A stretch of 7,169 nt of DNA from Flavobacteriales bacterium (GTDB lineage: Bacteria > Bacteroidota > Bacteroidia > Flavobacteriales > UA16). The stretch lies in NCBI GenBank assembly GCA_002683735.1, contig NYTZ01000166.1, forward strand, positions 1 through 7,169, written 5' to 3'. The position numbers and the translations under genes are program-made. Positions 1-5,721 of the stretch are shown one piece after another; position 1 is the first letter of the stretch; each line of letters begins with the position of its first letter. The notes under the pieces are model-generated. The model saw only the letters and a program-made list of their open reading frames with translations. It had not been told where the DNA came from and did not search any database.

Positions 1-290
1 AAATCCTGACTGAAGACGTAGACGAGGCGGCCGTTGACCGTGCCGTAACCGGTCACCACCCCGTCGCCGAGAAACTGCTGCTTGTCCAGCCCGAACAACG
101 TCGAGCGGTGGGTCACCAACATGCCCATTTCTTCAAAACTTCCGGGGTCGAGCAACAGGTCGATGCGCTCCCGCGCAGTCAGTTTGCCCTTGGCGTGCTG
201 GGCGTCCATGCGCTTTTCGCCACCGCCCATGCGGGCTTGGGCCTTCATCGACTCGAGGCGCTCGAGGGGGGTCTGGTTGGATTCTCCCAT
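1..290 (-). CDS. Acyl-CoA carboxylase carboxyltransferase (beta) subunit, N-terminal part, cut by the left window edge
   Basis: Read on the minus strand from the ATG at 290-288, the frame stays open to the window edge and gives about 96 residues. It begins [20 protein letters not shown] and contains [19 protein letters not shown] followed by [19 protein letters not shown] and SQDF. This is the conserved N-terminus of biotin-dependent carboxyltransferase subunits of the propionyl-CoA carboxylase beta / methylmalonyl-CoA decarboxylase alpha / acetyl-CoA carboxylase family, which are usually about 510-520 aa. Such subunits move the carboxyl group between carboxybiotin and an acyl-CoA in the cytoplasm. 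The catalytic oxyanion-hole regions lie outside the window, so propionyl-, acetyl- and methylcrotonyl-CoA specificity cannot be separated and no symbol is given. No clear Shine-Dalgarno precedes the ATG, only a GGGG run. The gene is divergent from aspS across 127 bp. Confidence 0.9.
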   Translation of the reverse strand, partial: MGESNQTPLERLESMKAQARMGGGEKRMDAQHAKGKLTARERIDLLLDPGSFEEMGMLVTHRSTLFGLDKQQFLGDGVVTGYGTVNGRLVYVFSQD

Positions 291-372
291 GCCCCGAAAC
301 TACTGCGCAACCGGCAAGAAGCGGTTGTGAAGAGTGGCTTGCAAGCGGGTCGCCACCGGGGATTGCGCGCCG

Positions 373-380
373 TACCTTTG
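373..380 (+). promoter_or_regulatory. Candidate Bacteroidota-type -7 element (TACCTTTG) upstream of aspS
   Basis: TACCTTTG matches the TAnnTTTG -7 consensus of the Bacteroidota primary sigma factor. It lies 37 bp before the chosen aspS start, so the implied start site would leave a short leader of about 30 nt. No TTG or TTTG -33 box is found at the usual spacing of about 19 nt; the nearest TTG triplets are too far (339-341) or too close (363-365). The call therefore rests on one element plus position. Confidence 0.4.
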
Positions 381-417
381 CCGCGCGGTACCGGCACCTC
401 CGGCCGCCCACTACGAC

Positions 418-2175
418 ATGCTCCGATCCCACACCTGCGGCGAACTCCGCCCCGACCACATCGGCCAGACCGTCACCCTGAGCGGCTGGGTCCAGCGCGC
501 CCGCGACCTTGGCGGCCTCACCTTCGTCGACTTGCGCGACCGCTACGGCATCACGCAGCTCGCCTTCAACATGGACACCAACGCCGACCTCTGTGGCCAA
601 GCGCGAAAGCTCGGCCGCGAATTCGTCATCCAAGCCATCGGCACCGTATGCGAGCGCGAGTCCAAGAACCTGCAAATCCCCACCGGCGAGATTGAAATCC
701 AGGTCAACGAACTGAACATCCTCAACGCGGCCGACACCCCGCCGTTCACCATCGAGGACGACACCGACGGCGGCGACGACCTGCGCATGCAGTACCGCTA
801 CCTCGACCTGCGCCGCGGCCCGGTCCAGCGCAACCTGTTCCTGCGCCACCGCATCAACATCGAGACCCGCAAGTACCTCGACAGCATCGACTTCATCGAC
901 GTCGAGACGCCCGTCTTGATCAAGTCCACGCCGGAAGGTGCCCGCGACTTCGTGGTGCCGAGCCGCATGAACCCCGGACAGTTCTACGCCCTGCCCCAGA
1001 GCCCGCAAACCTTCAAGCAGCTGCTGATGGTGAGCGGATTCGACAAGTATTACCAGATTGTCAAGTGCTTCCGCGACGAGGACCTGCGTGCCGACCGCCA
1101 GCCCGAGTTCACGCAGGTGGACTGCGAAATGAGCTTCGTCGAACAGGAGGACATCCTCAACACGTTTGAAGGCCTCGTTCGCCACCTCTTCCAGACGGTG
1201 CTCGACCGAGAGATCGGAAACTTCCCGCGCATGACCTATGACGAGGCCATGGAGAAGTACGGCATCGACAAGCCGGACCTGCGCTTTGGCATGGAATTCC
1301 AGGACATGGCGCCTGTCACTCAGGGCGTTGGGTTCAACGTCTTCGACAGTGCTGAAGCGGTCCTCGGCATCGTGGTCCCCGGCGCAGCCGAATACACCCG
1401 AAAGCAACTCGACGGCCTGACCGACTGGGTCAAGCGCCCACAAATTGGCGCCCGCGGTCTGGTGCACTGCAAGTGCAACGCCGATGGCAGCTTCAAATCC
1501 AGCGTCGACAAGTTTTACGACCAGGACGCCCTCGCGAAGTGGGCCAGCCACACCGGCGCCGGAAAGGGTGACCTCATCCTGCTCCTCTGCGGCGACCTGC
1601 ACACCACCCGCAAGCAACTCGCCGAGCTCCGCCTGCACATGGGATCCGAGCTCGGCCTGCGCGATCCGTTCGACTTCAAACCACTGTGGGTCGTCGACTT
1701 TACGCTCCTCGAATGGGACGAAGAGACCGAGCGCTACCACGCGATGCACCACCCGTTCACCTCGCCCAAGCCAGAGCACATGGACCTCATCGACTCCGAC
1801 CCCGGGGCCGTGCGGGCCAACGCCTACGACATGGTCATCAACGGCGTGGAAATCGGCGGCGGCTCCATCCGAATCCACGACAAAGCCGTCCAAGCCCGCA
1901 TGTTCGACCTGCTCGGCTTCACCCCGGAAGAGGCCGAAGCCCAGTTCGGGTTCCTGATGAACGCCTTCCGCTACGGCGCCCCGCCCCACGGCGGACTCGC
2001 CCTCGGGTTTGACCGCCTCTGCTCCCTGCTCGGCGGCGTCAACACCATCCGCGACTTCATCGCCTTCCCCAAGAACAACCAAGGCCGTGACGTCATGATC
2101 GACGCCCCGAGCGCCATTCATCAGGAACAGTACGACGAACTTTTCTTGGCCTCTACCGCTTCCGACAAAGAATAA
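418..2175 (+). CDS. aspS: Aspartyl-tRNA synthetase (class II), bacterial type
   Basis: Aspartyl-tRNA synthetase charges tRNA-Asp with aspartate in the cytoplasm. The 585-residue product has the usual bacterial length and domain order. An N-terminal OB-fold anticodon-binding domain (about residues 1-105) opens [10 protein letters not shown]. The class II core carries YALPQSPQ (190-197), the motif 2 segment [16 protein letters not shown] (from 218), HHPFTSP (444-450) and motif 3 [10 protein letters not shown] (525-534). The bacterial GAD insertion lies between motifs 2 and 3. The frame is open upstream to a GTG at 334, but that would add 28 residues (MACKRVATG...) with no family counterpart, so the ATG at 418 is chosen. 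There is no evident Shine-Dalgarno. Leu31 and Lys83 match the residues linked to discriminating AspRS enzymes, which do not charge tRNA-Asn. It is the first gene of a tight cluster with a bacilliredoxin and trpS. Confidence 0.97.
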   Translation: MLRSHTCGELRPDHIGQTVTLSGWVQRARDLGGLTFVDLRDRYGITQLAFNMDTNADLCGQARKLGREFVIQAIGTVCERESKNLQIPTGEIEIQVNELNILNAADTPPFTIEDDTDGGDDLRMQYRYLDLRRGPVQRNLFLRHRINIETRKYLDSIDFIDVETPVLIKSTPEGARDFVVPSRMNPGQFYALPQSPQTFKQLLMVSGFDKYYQIVKCFRDEDLRADRQPEFTQVDCEMSFVEQEDILNTFEGLVRHLFQTVLDREIGNFPRMTYDEAMEKYGIDKPDLRFGMEFQDMAPVTQGVGFNVFDSAEAVLGIVVPGAAEYTRKQLDGLTDWVKRPQIGARGLVHCKCNADGSFKSSVDKFYDQDALAKWASHTGAGKGDLILLLCGDLHTTRKQLAELRLHMGSELGLRDPFDFKPLWVVDFTLLEWDEETERYHAMHHPFTSPKPEHMDLIDSDPGAVRANAYDMVINGVEIGGGSIRIHDKAVQARMFDLLGFTPEEAEAQFGFLMNAFRYGAPPHGGLALGFDRLCSLLGGVNTIRDFIAFPKNNQGRDVMIDAPSAIHQEQYDELFLASTASDKE

Positions 2176-2180
2176 CTTTG
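2173..2180 (+). promoter_or_regulatory. Candidate -7 element (TAACTTTG) overlapping the aspS stop codon
   Basis: TAACTTTG fits the Bacteroidota TAnnTTTG consensus. Its first three bases are the TAA stop of aspS, and it ends 4 bp before the bacilliredoxin ATG. A start site at the expected distance would fall on or next to that ATG, giving a leaderless transcript. An upstream TTG exists at 2146-2148, but its spacer of 24 nt is longer than the usual 19 or so. It may be a chance match created by the stop codon. Confidence 0.25.
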
Positions 2181-2184
2181 CCCC

Positions 2185-2595
2185 ATGTATCCCGCTGAAA
2201 TTGTCATCCCCATGAAAGCCGAGCTCATCCAAGTCGGCTTCAAAGAATTGCTCAACGCTTCCGCTGTTGACTCCGCCCTGTCCGCTGAAGGCACCTCCAT
2301 GGTCGTCCTGAACAGCGTATGCGGCTGTGCAGCCGGCTCTATGCGCCCCGGCGTCAAGGCCTCACTCAATCACAGCAAGCTTCCCGACCACATGTACACG
2401 GCCTTTGCCGGGTTTGACCTCGAAGCTGTGGAACGGGTTCGCAAACACACCTTGCCATACCCGCCAAGCAGCCCCGCCGTGGCCATCTTCAAGGACGGCA
2501 AGCTGATGCACATGGTGGAGCGCCACCACATCGAAGGCCGCACCGCCGAAATGATCGCCACCCACCTCAAGGCGGCGTACGACGAGTTCTGCTGA
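2185..2595 (+). CDS. Bacilliredoxin, BrxA/BrxB (YphP/YqiW) family
   Basis: The 136-residue protein matches the BrxA/BrxB family, thioredoxin-fold proteins usually of about 135-145 aa. In bacillithiol-using bacteria these remove bacillithiol from S-thiolated protein cysteines under oxidative stress. The diagnostic segment VLNSVCGCAAGSMRPG carries the Cys-Gly-Cys active site at Cys46 and Cys48 (codons from 2320). YPPSSPAVAIFKDGKLMHMV and ERHHIEGR are the conserved C-terminal half. The start MYPAEIVIPM agrees with relatives; Met10 is a less likely start. The gene begins 9 bp after aspS and ends 32 bp before trpS, so cotranscription is likely. No signal peptide is seen, so it acts in the cytoplasm. 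The family match is clear. That this host makes bacillithiol is inference. BrxA and BrxB cannot be told apart here, so no symbol is assigned. Confidence 0.93.
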   Translation: MYPAEIVIPMKAELIQVGFKELLNASAVDSALSAEGTSMVVLNSVCGCAAGSMRPGVKASLNHSKLPDHMYTAFAGFDLEAVERVRKHTLPYPPSSPAVAIFKDGKLMHMVERHHIEGRTAEMIATHLKAAYDEFC

Positions 2596-2627
2596 TCGGC
2601 CGCTGAAGCCCGCATCCGAAAACGACC

Positions 2628-3602
2628 ATGGCGCGCATCCTGACCGGCATCCAGAGCACCGGCACGCCCCACCTCGGGAACGTGCTCGGCGCCATCCGTC
2701 CCGCCATTGAATTGGCGCAGGATCCCAGGCATGAATCGTTCCTCTTCATTGCGGACCTGCACAGCCTCACCCAGATCAAGGACGGGACCGAGCTCCGGTC
2801 CAACACCTATGCGGTGGCGGCCGCCTGGCTTGCATGTGGCCTCGACACCGACCGCACCGCCTTCTACCGCCAGAGCGAAGTGCCGCAGTGCACAGAGCTC
2901 GCCTGGTACCTCAGTTGCTTCTTCCCGTACAGTCGTCTGACGCTGGCCCACAGCTTCAAGGACAAGGCCGACCGGTTGGAAGACGTCAATTCCGGCCTCT
3001 TCAGCTACCCCATGCTCATGGCCGCTGACATCCTCGCTTACGACGCCCAGAAAGTGCCAGTCGGCAAGGACCAGCTGCAGCACCTGGAGATGGCCCGCGA
3101 CGTGGCCGGCCGGATCAACCACAAGGTGGGCAGTACTGTGCTGGTCGAGCCCGAAGCCCTCACCAACGAGGCCACCATGTATGTGCCGGGCACCGATGGG
3201 GCCAAGATGTCAAAGTCCAAGGGCAACACCCTCGACCCCTTCGCCGACGAGAAGACGCTGAAAAAGGCCATCAACAAACAAATCGTCACAGACGCCACAC
3301 CGCTCGAGGACCCCAAGGACCCGGACGGCTCGGTGATCTACCAACTCTACAAGCTGCTCGTCTCCGAGAGTGACGCCGCCAACATGGCAGCCAAACTGCG
3401 CGCTGGAGGCTACGGTTGGGGACATGCCAAGAAGGAACTCCTCGGCGCCCTCGTCGACGGGTTCGCCACCGAACGGGACACCTTCAACCGGTACATGGCC
3501 GACCTGCCGGCCCTCGACGCCGAGCTTGCCAAAGGCGCCAACAAAGCCCGCGTCGTAGCTGACGCCACCCTGGGCCGCCTGCGTGCCGCCCTTGGCTACT
3601 GA
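2628..3602 (+). CDS. trpS: Tryptophanyl-tRNA synthetase (class I)
   Basis: TrpRS attaches tryptophan to tRNA-Trp in the cytoplasm. The 324-residue product has normal bacterial length. The Rossmann-fold nucleotide-binding domain opens MARILTGIQSTGTPHLGN, whose HLGN at 15-18 is the class I HIGH signature. The second signature is a perfect KMSKS at 193-197, within GAKMSKSKGNTLDPF. Family segments such as FLFIADLHSLTQ, LFSYPMLMAADILAYDA and VPVGKDQLQHLEMARD, which line the Trp and ATP pockets, are intact. The ATG at 2628 is chosen because the signature motif follows at once and the previous gene stops at 2595. No Shine-Dalgarno is visible. It is the last gene of the aspS cluster and ends 10 bp from the convergent septoil-knot gene. 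No hairpin terminator is seen in that gap. Confidence 0.97.
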   Translation: MARILTGIQSTGTPHLGNVLGAIRPAIELAQDPRHESFLFIADLHSLTQIKDGTELRSNTYAVAAAWLACGLDTDRTAFYRQSEVPQCTELAWYLSCFFPYSRLTLAHSFKDKADRLEDVNSGLFSYPMLMAADILAYDAQKVPVGKDQLQHLEMARDVAGRINHKVGSTVLVEPEALTNEATMYVPGTDGAKMSKSKGNTLDPFADEKTLKKAINKQIVTDATPLEDPKDPDGSVIYQLYKLLVSESDAANMAAKLRAGGYGWGHAKKELLGALVDGFATERDTFNRYMADLPALDAELAKGANKARVVADATLGRLRAALGY

Positions 3603-3612
3603 GCCGCCCGAA

Positions 3613-3960
3613 TCAATAAAGCAAGTGCTGCTTGCCCTTGTTGCGCCAGCCGGCGCGACTCTCGTATTCCACGAAGAAAATCTTGAGGTCGGCACGGGAC
3701 TCGTAGTCGACGAAGAAAACCTTCTTGTCGGCCCGGCTCTCGTAATCCACGAAAAACCAGTGCCCTTCGTTGCCATCGGCCCGGCTCTCGAAGTCTTCCT
3801 TGTAGACCAGCAAATCGGCACGGGACTCGTAATCCACCACGAACACCTTGACGTCCGCACGGGATTCGTAATCGACCGAAAATATTTTTTGGGCTGACGC
3901 GGATTCGGCCGATAAAGCCAATGAAACCATGACAAACAGGAAATAGAGTTCAGGGCGCAT
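3613..3960 (-). CDS. Secreted septoil-knot (DUF6150-type) protein built of six YESRAD repeats
   Basis: The 115-residue product starts at the ATG 3960-3958. A signal peptide covers about residues 1-23 (MRPELYFLFVMVSLALSAES, then ASA before Gln24). The mature part is almost wholly six copies of a unit of form K-[VI]-[FY]-x-V-[DE]-[YF]-E-S-R-A-[DG], with the ESRA core at 32-35, 45-48, 58-61, 74-77, 87-90 and 100-103. It ends with a basic Gly-Trp tail (GWRNKGKQHLLY). From memory this is the Bacteroidota family now named 7(1) septoil knot or DUF6150, predicted to fold into a small deeply knotted domain; its function is unknown. The frame is open further upstream to 4311, but that stretch resembles no protein and lacks a signal peptide at its start, so the ATG at 3960 is preferred. 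The gene converges on trpS with a 10-bp gap and diverges from the 4030 remnant. A periplasmic or extracellular location is inferred. Confidence 0.85.
   Translation of the reverse strand: MRPELYFLFVMVSLALSAESASAQKIFSVDYESRADVKVFVVDYESRADLLVYKEDFESRADGNEGHWFFVDYESRADKKVFFVDYESRADLKIFFVEYESRAGWRNKGKQHLLY
3649..3870 (-). repeat. Six in-frame 18-bp YESRAD/G-coding repeats, periods 39-39-48-39-39 bp
   Basis: Within the septoil-knot gene the six repeat cores sit at 3853-3870, 3814-3831, 3775-3792, 3727-3744, 3688-3705 and 3649-3666 (in coding order). Spacing is 13 residues within each set of three and 16 residues between the sets, where a GNEGHW loop is inserted. The cores are conserved as protein but use different synonymous codons: Ser is TCC, AGC or AGT, and Arg is CGT, CGG or CGC. 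This is therefore a protein-level repeat and not a recent DNA duplication. Confidence 0.9.
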
Positions 3961-4029
3961 GACCACAAGTTCGACAATTTTGGTGCGGCGCTTGAAACGG
4001 GAGCGGTGGAAACCCAAACCCCCGATTCC

Positions 4030-4269
4030 ATGCGTCCATTCTCCCTCCTCCCTCTGATCATGGCGGCCCTGGTCGCCTTTTCCCTCAACGCCGTTGAGGA
4101 CGTCGAGAAGGGAGTCCGCCACGCCATTGACCACGTCACCGTATCCCGTCAAGGTGCGCAAATCAAGCGCACGGCAACCTCCGTTGTGCCGGCCGGAACC
4201 ACCACATTGGCCTTTCCCGGCCTGCCCCCCTCCATCGACCCCGAGGTGCACATCCGCCTCGACAGCTGA
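4030..4269 (+). pseudogene. Truncated remnant of a DUF4139/MuiA-type (mucoidy-inhibitor-like) exported protein
   Basis: From the ATG at 4030 the frame encodes only 79 residues. A signal peptide (MRPFSLLPLIMAALVAFSLN) is followed by HAIDHVTVSRQGAQIKRTAT and VVPAGTTTLAFPGLPPSIDP. The pattern I-x-x-V-T-V-x-x-x-G-A-Q-x-x-R-x-A, PAG-x-x-x-L-x-F-x-GL-PPS-IDP is the start of the N-terminal DUF4140 domain of DUF4139/MuiA-family proteins, which are normally about 500-600 aa. Here it ends at TGA 4267-4269 after VHIRLDS. The rest of the DUF4140 domain and the whole DUF4139 domain are absent, and a terminator follows 28 bp later. No frameshifted continuation is visible before that hairpin. An in-frame ATG at 4006 would add 8 residues before the signal peptide and is less likely. 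It is either the residue of a deletion or, less likely, a short exported protein in its own right. Confidence 0.7.
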
Positions 4270-4297
4270 CGACGCTTCCCTCCGATTCACGACACGA

Positions 4298-4326
4298 AAA
4301 AGACCCACCATTGCGGTGGGTCTTTT
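4298..4326. terminator. Bidirectional Rho-independent terminator hairpin
   Basis: A perfect 12-bp stem, AAAAGACCCACC (4298-4309) paired with GGTGGGTCTTTT (4315-4326), encloses a 5-nt loop (ATTGC). Its GC core is flanked by A and T runs, so it can end transcription both ways. On the plus strand it lies 28 bp after the 4030-4269 remnant. On the minus strand it lies 27 bp after the stop of the amidohydrolase gene at 4354, with the T-run followed by C. Confidence 0.9.
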
Positions 4327-4353
4327 CCTTGCTTGTGAAAAACAGCCTGAAGC

Positions 4354-5721
4354 TCAACGGTCGTCCGTGGCGCGCTGGCCGTCGTACTTGGCCTTGTACT
4401 TCTCGTAGAGCTGAATCTGCTTGTTGTCAAGGACCACGTCGCGGCCCTGCACCCAAGCATGCTGCACGGCATTGCCCATCATGTCGAGGGCGTCACCGGC
4501 GGAAATGAACAGCGTAGCGTCCTTGCCCGGCTCCAAGGAACCGCAGACGTCGTCGATGCCCAGAATGCGAGCCGTGGATAGCGTCAAGGCGCGCACCGCC
4601 TGCTCGTATTCGAGGCCATAGGCGATCGCCGTACCCGCGTAAAACGGCAGGTTTCGGGTGTTCATCTCCGGCATCCGGCCCTCGCCCTGCAGGCAGTACT
4701 CCACGCCCTCGTCCTCTAGGAGCTTGGGCAACTTATAGGGCAAATCGATGTCGTCCTCGGCGAAGCGCGGTACGGTATGGGTCCGTTGGACCATCACGGC
4801 GATGCCGTTCTCACGCAGCGGATCGGCCATCATCCAGCTGTCGGCTCCTCCGACCAGCACCACGCGGTCCAGGTCCTGTGCCCGCTTGAAGCGGATGACC
4901 TCCGCGATCTGCTTGGCGTCGTTGGCGTGGACATACAAGGTCGTCGCCCCATTGGCCTTGCGGTCGCCCTCCACGAAGAGTCCCTTCATGGCCTCCATCC
5001 GGAGGTCGTGCTTGGTGGGCGTTCCAGCAGCGTAAGCCTTGGCCCGGGCAAAGAAGTCGCGGATCTCGTGCAGTTGCTGGTCGTAGGTCTTGCGCTTGCG
5101 AAGCTGCGCCCGGCCGTCCTCGAAGTGCTTGTGGTGGGTGGACGGCCAGTACAGGTGGATGCCATCGTCGGCCCGCATCACGGCGTCCTCCCAGTTCCAG
5201 GCGTCGAACTGGACCACAGAACTCGACCCGCCGATGACCCCACCACGCGGCGTAATCTGGCCCATCAGGACCCCATTGGTCCGGACAGTGGGAGTGATGT
5301 CCGACGCCGCGTTGTACGCGATGACACTGCGCACATTGGGCTTGAAGGTGCCCACCTCCTGATAGTCGCGGGAGGCGCGGACGGCGGCCACCTCCATGAG
5401 GCCGAGGGTGCTGTTCGGGGCAATGAAGCCGGGATAAATGTGCATGCCCTCGGCATCCACGACCCGGGCATACCGCTTGGGGTCCACATCGCGGGCGGCG
5501 CCCACGAAATCGATGAAGCCGTCGGCAAAACCGATGGCAGCATTCTCAATGGCCTCCCCGGTACCGAGGTGGGCGGTTCCACCGAGAACGAGAATGCGCT
5601 GGGATTGCGGGGCGCCCGGGGTCAGGTTGGGCTGGGCCAAGGCCGTGACCGCAAAGGCGAGAAAGGCAAAGAAGAAGGGCGCTTTCACGGCGGGAAAATT
5701 CAAGGTCATCATGCGGCTCAT
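4354..5721 (-). CDS. Secreted amidohydrolase-superfamily protein with degenerate metal site (second gene of pair)
   Basis: The 455-residue product has a signal peptide (hydrophobic residues 15-29, likely cut ALA before Gln30). It then shows the amidohydrolase layout: an N-terminal beta-sandwich strand RILVLGGTAHLGTGEAIENA, then VVDAEGMHIYPGFIAPNSTL, and a C-terminal LTLSTARILGIDDVCGSLEP followed by GKDATLFI. In active relatives the segment after PGFI is an HxH metal site; here the aligned positions are Asn103 and Thr105. The strand-5 His is kept (YVHAND, His265), but the strand-6 His position reads VGGADSW and no catalytic SD motif is seen near CLQGEGRM. Metal-dependent hydrolysis is therefore doubtful, and a structural or binding partner role is inferred. 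The ATG overlaps the stop of the upstream gene (ATGA, 5718-5721), and an AGGAG lies 5 bp before it. An imidazolonepropionase role in histidine breakdown is not supported, because the protein is exported and lacks key residues. Confidence 0.88.
   Translation of the reverse strand: MSRMMTLNFPAVKAPFFFAFLAFAVTALAQPNLTPGAPQSQRILVLGGTAHLGTGEAIENAAIGFADGFIDFVGAARDVDPKRYARVVDAEGMHIYPGFIAPNSTLGLMEVAAVRASRDYQEVGTFKPNVRSVIAYNAASDITPTVRTNGVLMGQITPRGGVIGGSSSVVQFDAWNWEDAVMRADDGIHLYWPSTHHKHFEDGRAQLRKRKTYDQQLHEIRDFFARAKAYAAGTPTKHDLRMEAMKGLFVEGDRKANGATTLYVHANDAKQIAEVIRFKRAQDLDRVVLVGGADSWMMADPLRENGIAVMVQRTHTVPRFAEDDIDLPYKLPKLLEDEGVEYCLQGEGRMPEMNTRNLPFYAGTAIAYGLEYEQAVRALTLSTARILGIDDVCGSLEPGKDATLFISAGDALDMMGNAVQHAWVQGRDVVLDNKQIQLYEKYKAKYDGQRATDDR

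Noticed and set aside
334..417. N-terminal extension of aspS from GTG 334
   Set aside because: The 28 extra residues have no family counterpart, while [10 protein letters not shown] at 418 is the standard AspRS opening.
133..2232. Long minus-strand open frame of about 699 codons across aspS
   Set aside because: It lies antisense to a certain aspS gene. Its Val/Glu/Asp/Ala-rich translation has no recognisable domain and is the expected mirror of a GC-rich coding strand.
3621..3635. Small hairpin GCAAG-TGCTG-CTTGC as a trpS terminator
   Set aside because: The stem is only 5 bp, no T-run follows it, and it lies inside the 3' coding end of the opposing gene.
3649..3870. The regular repeats as a CRISPR array or a DNA tandem repeat
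   Set aside because: The units are in frame, encode a conserved peptide with synonymous variation, and have no unique spacers.
3961..4029. Promoters in the 69-bp divergent gap between the septoil-knot gene and the DUF4139 remnant
   Set aside because: The closest -7-like string, CAATTTTG near 3974, has a mismatch at the key first T and no -33 box at a normal distance, so nothing can be called.
3961..4311. Upstream extension of the septoil-knot frame to 4311
   Set aside because: The extra 117 residues show no protein-like pattern and would bury the signal peptide. They also run antisense through the DUF4139 remnant.
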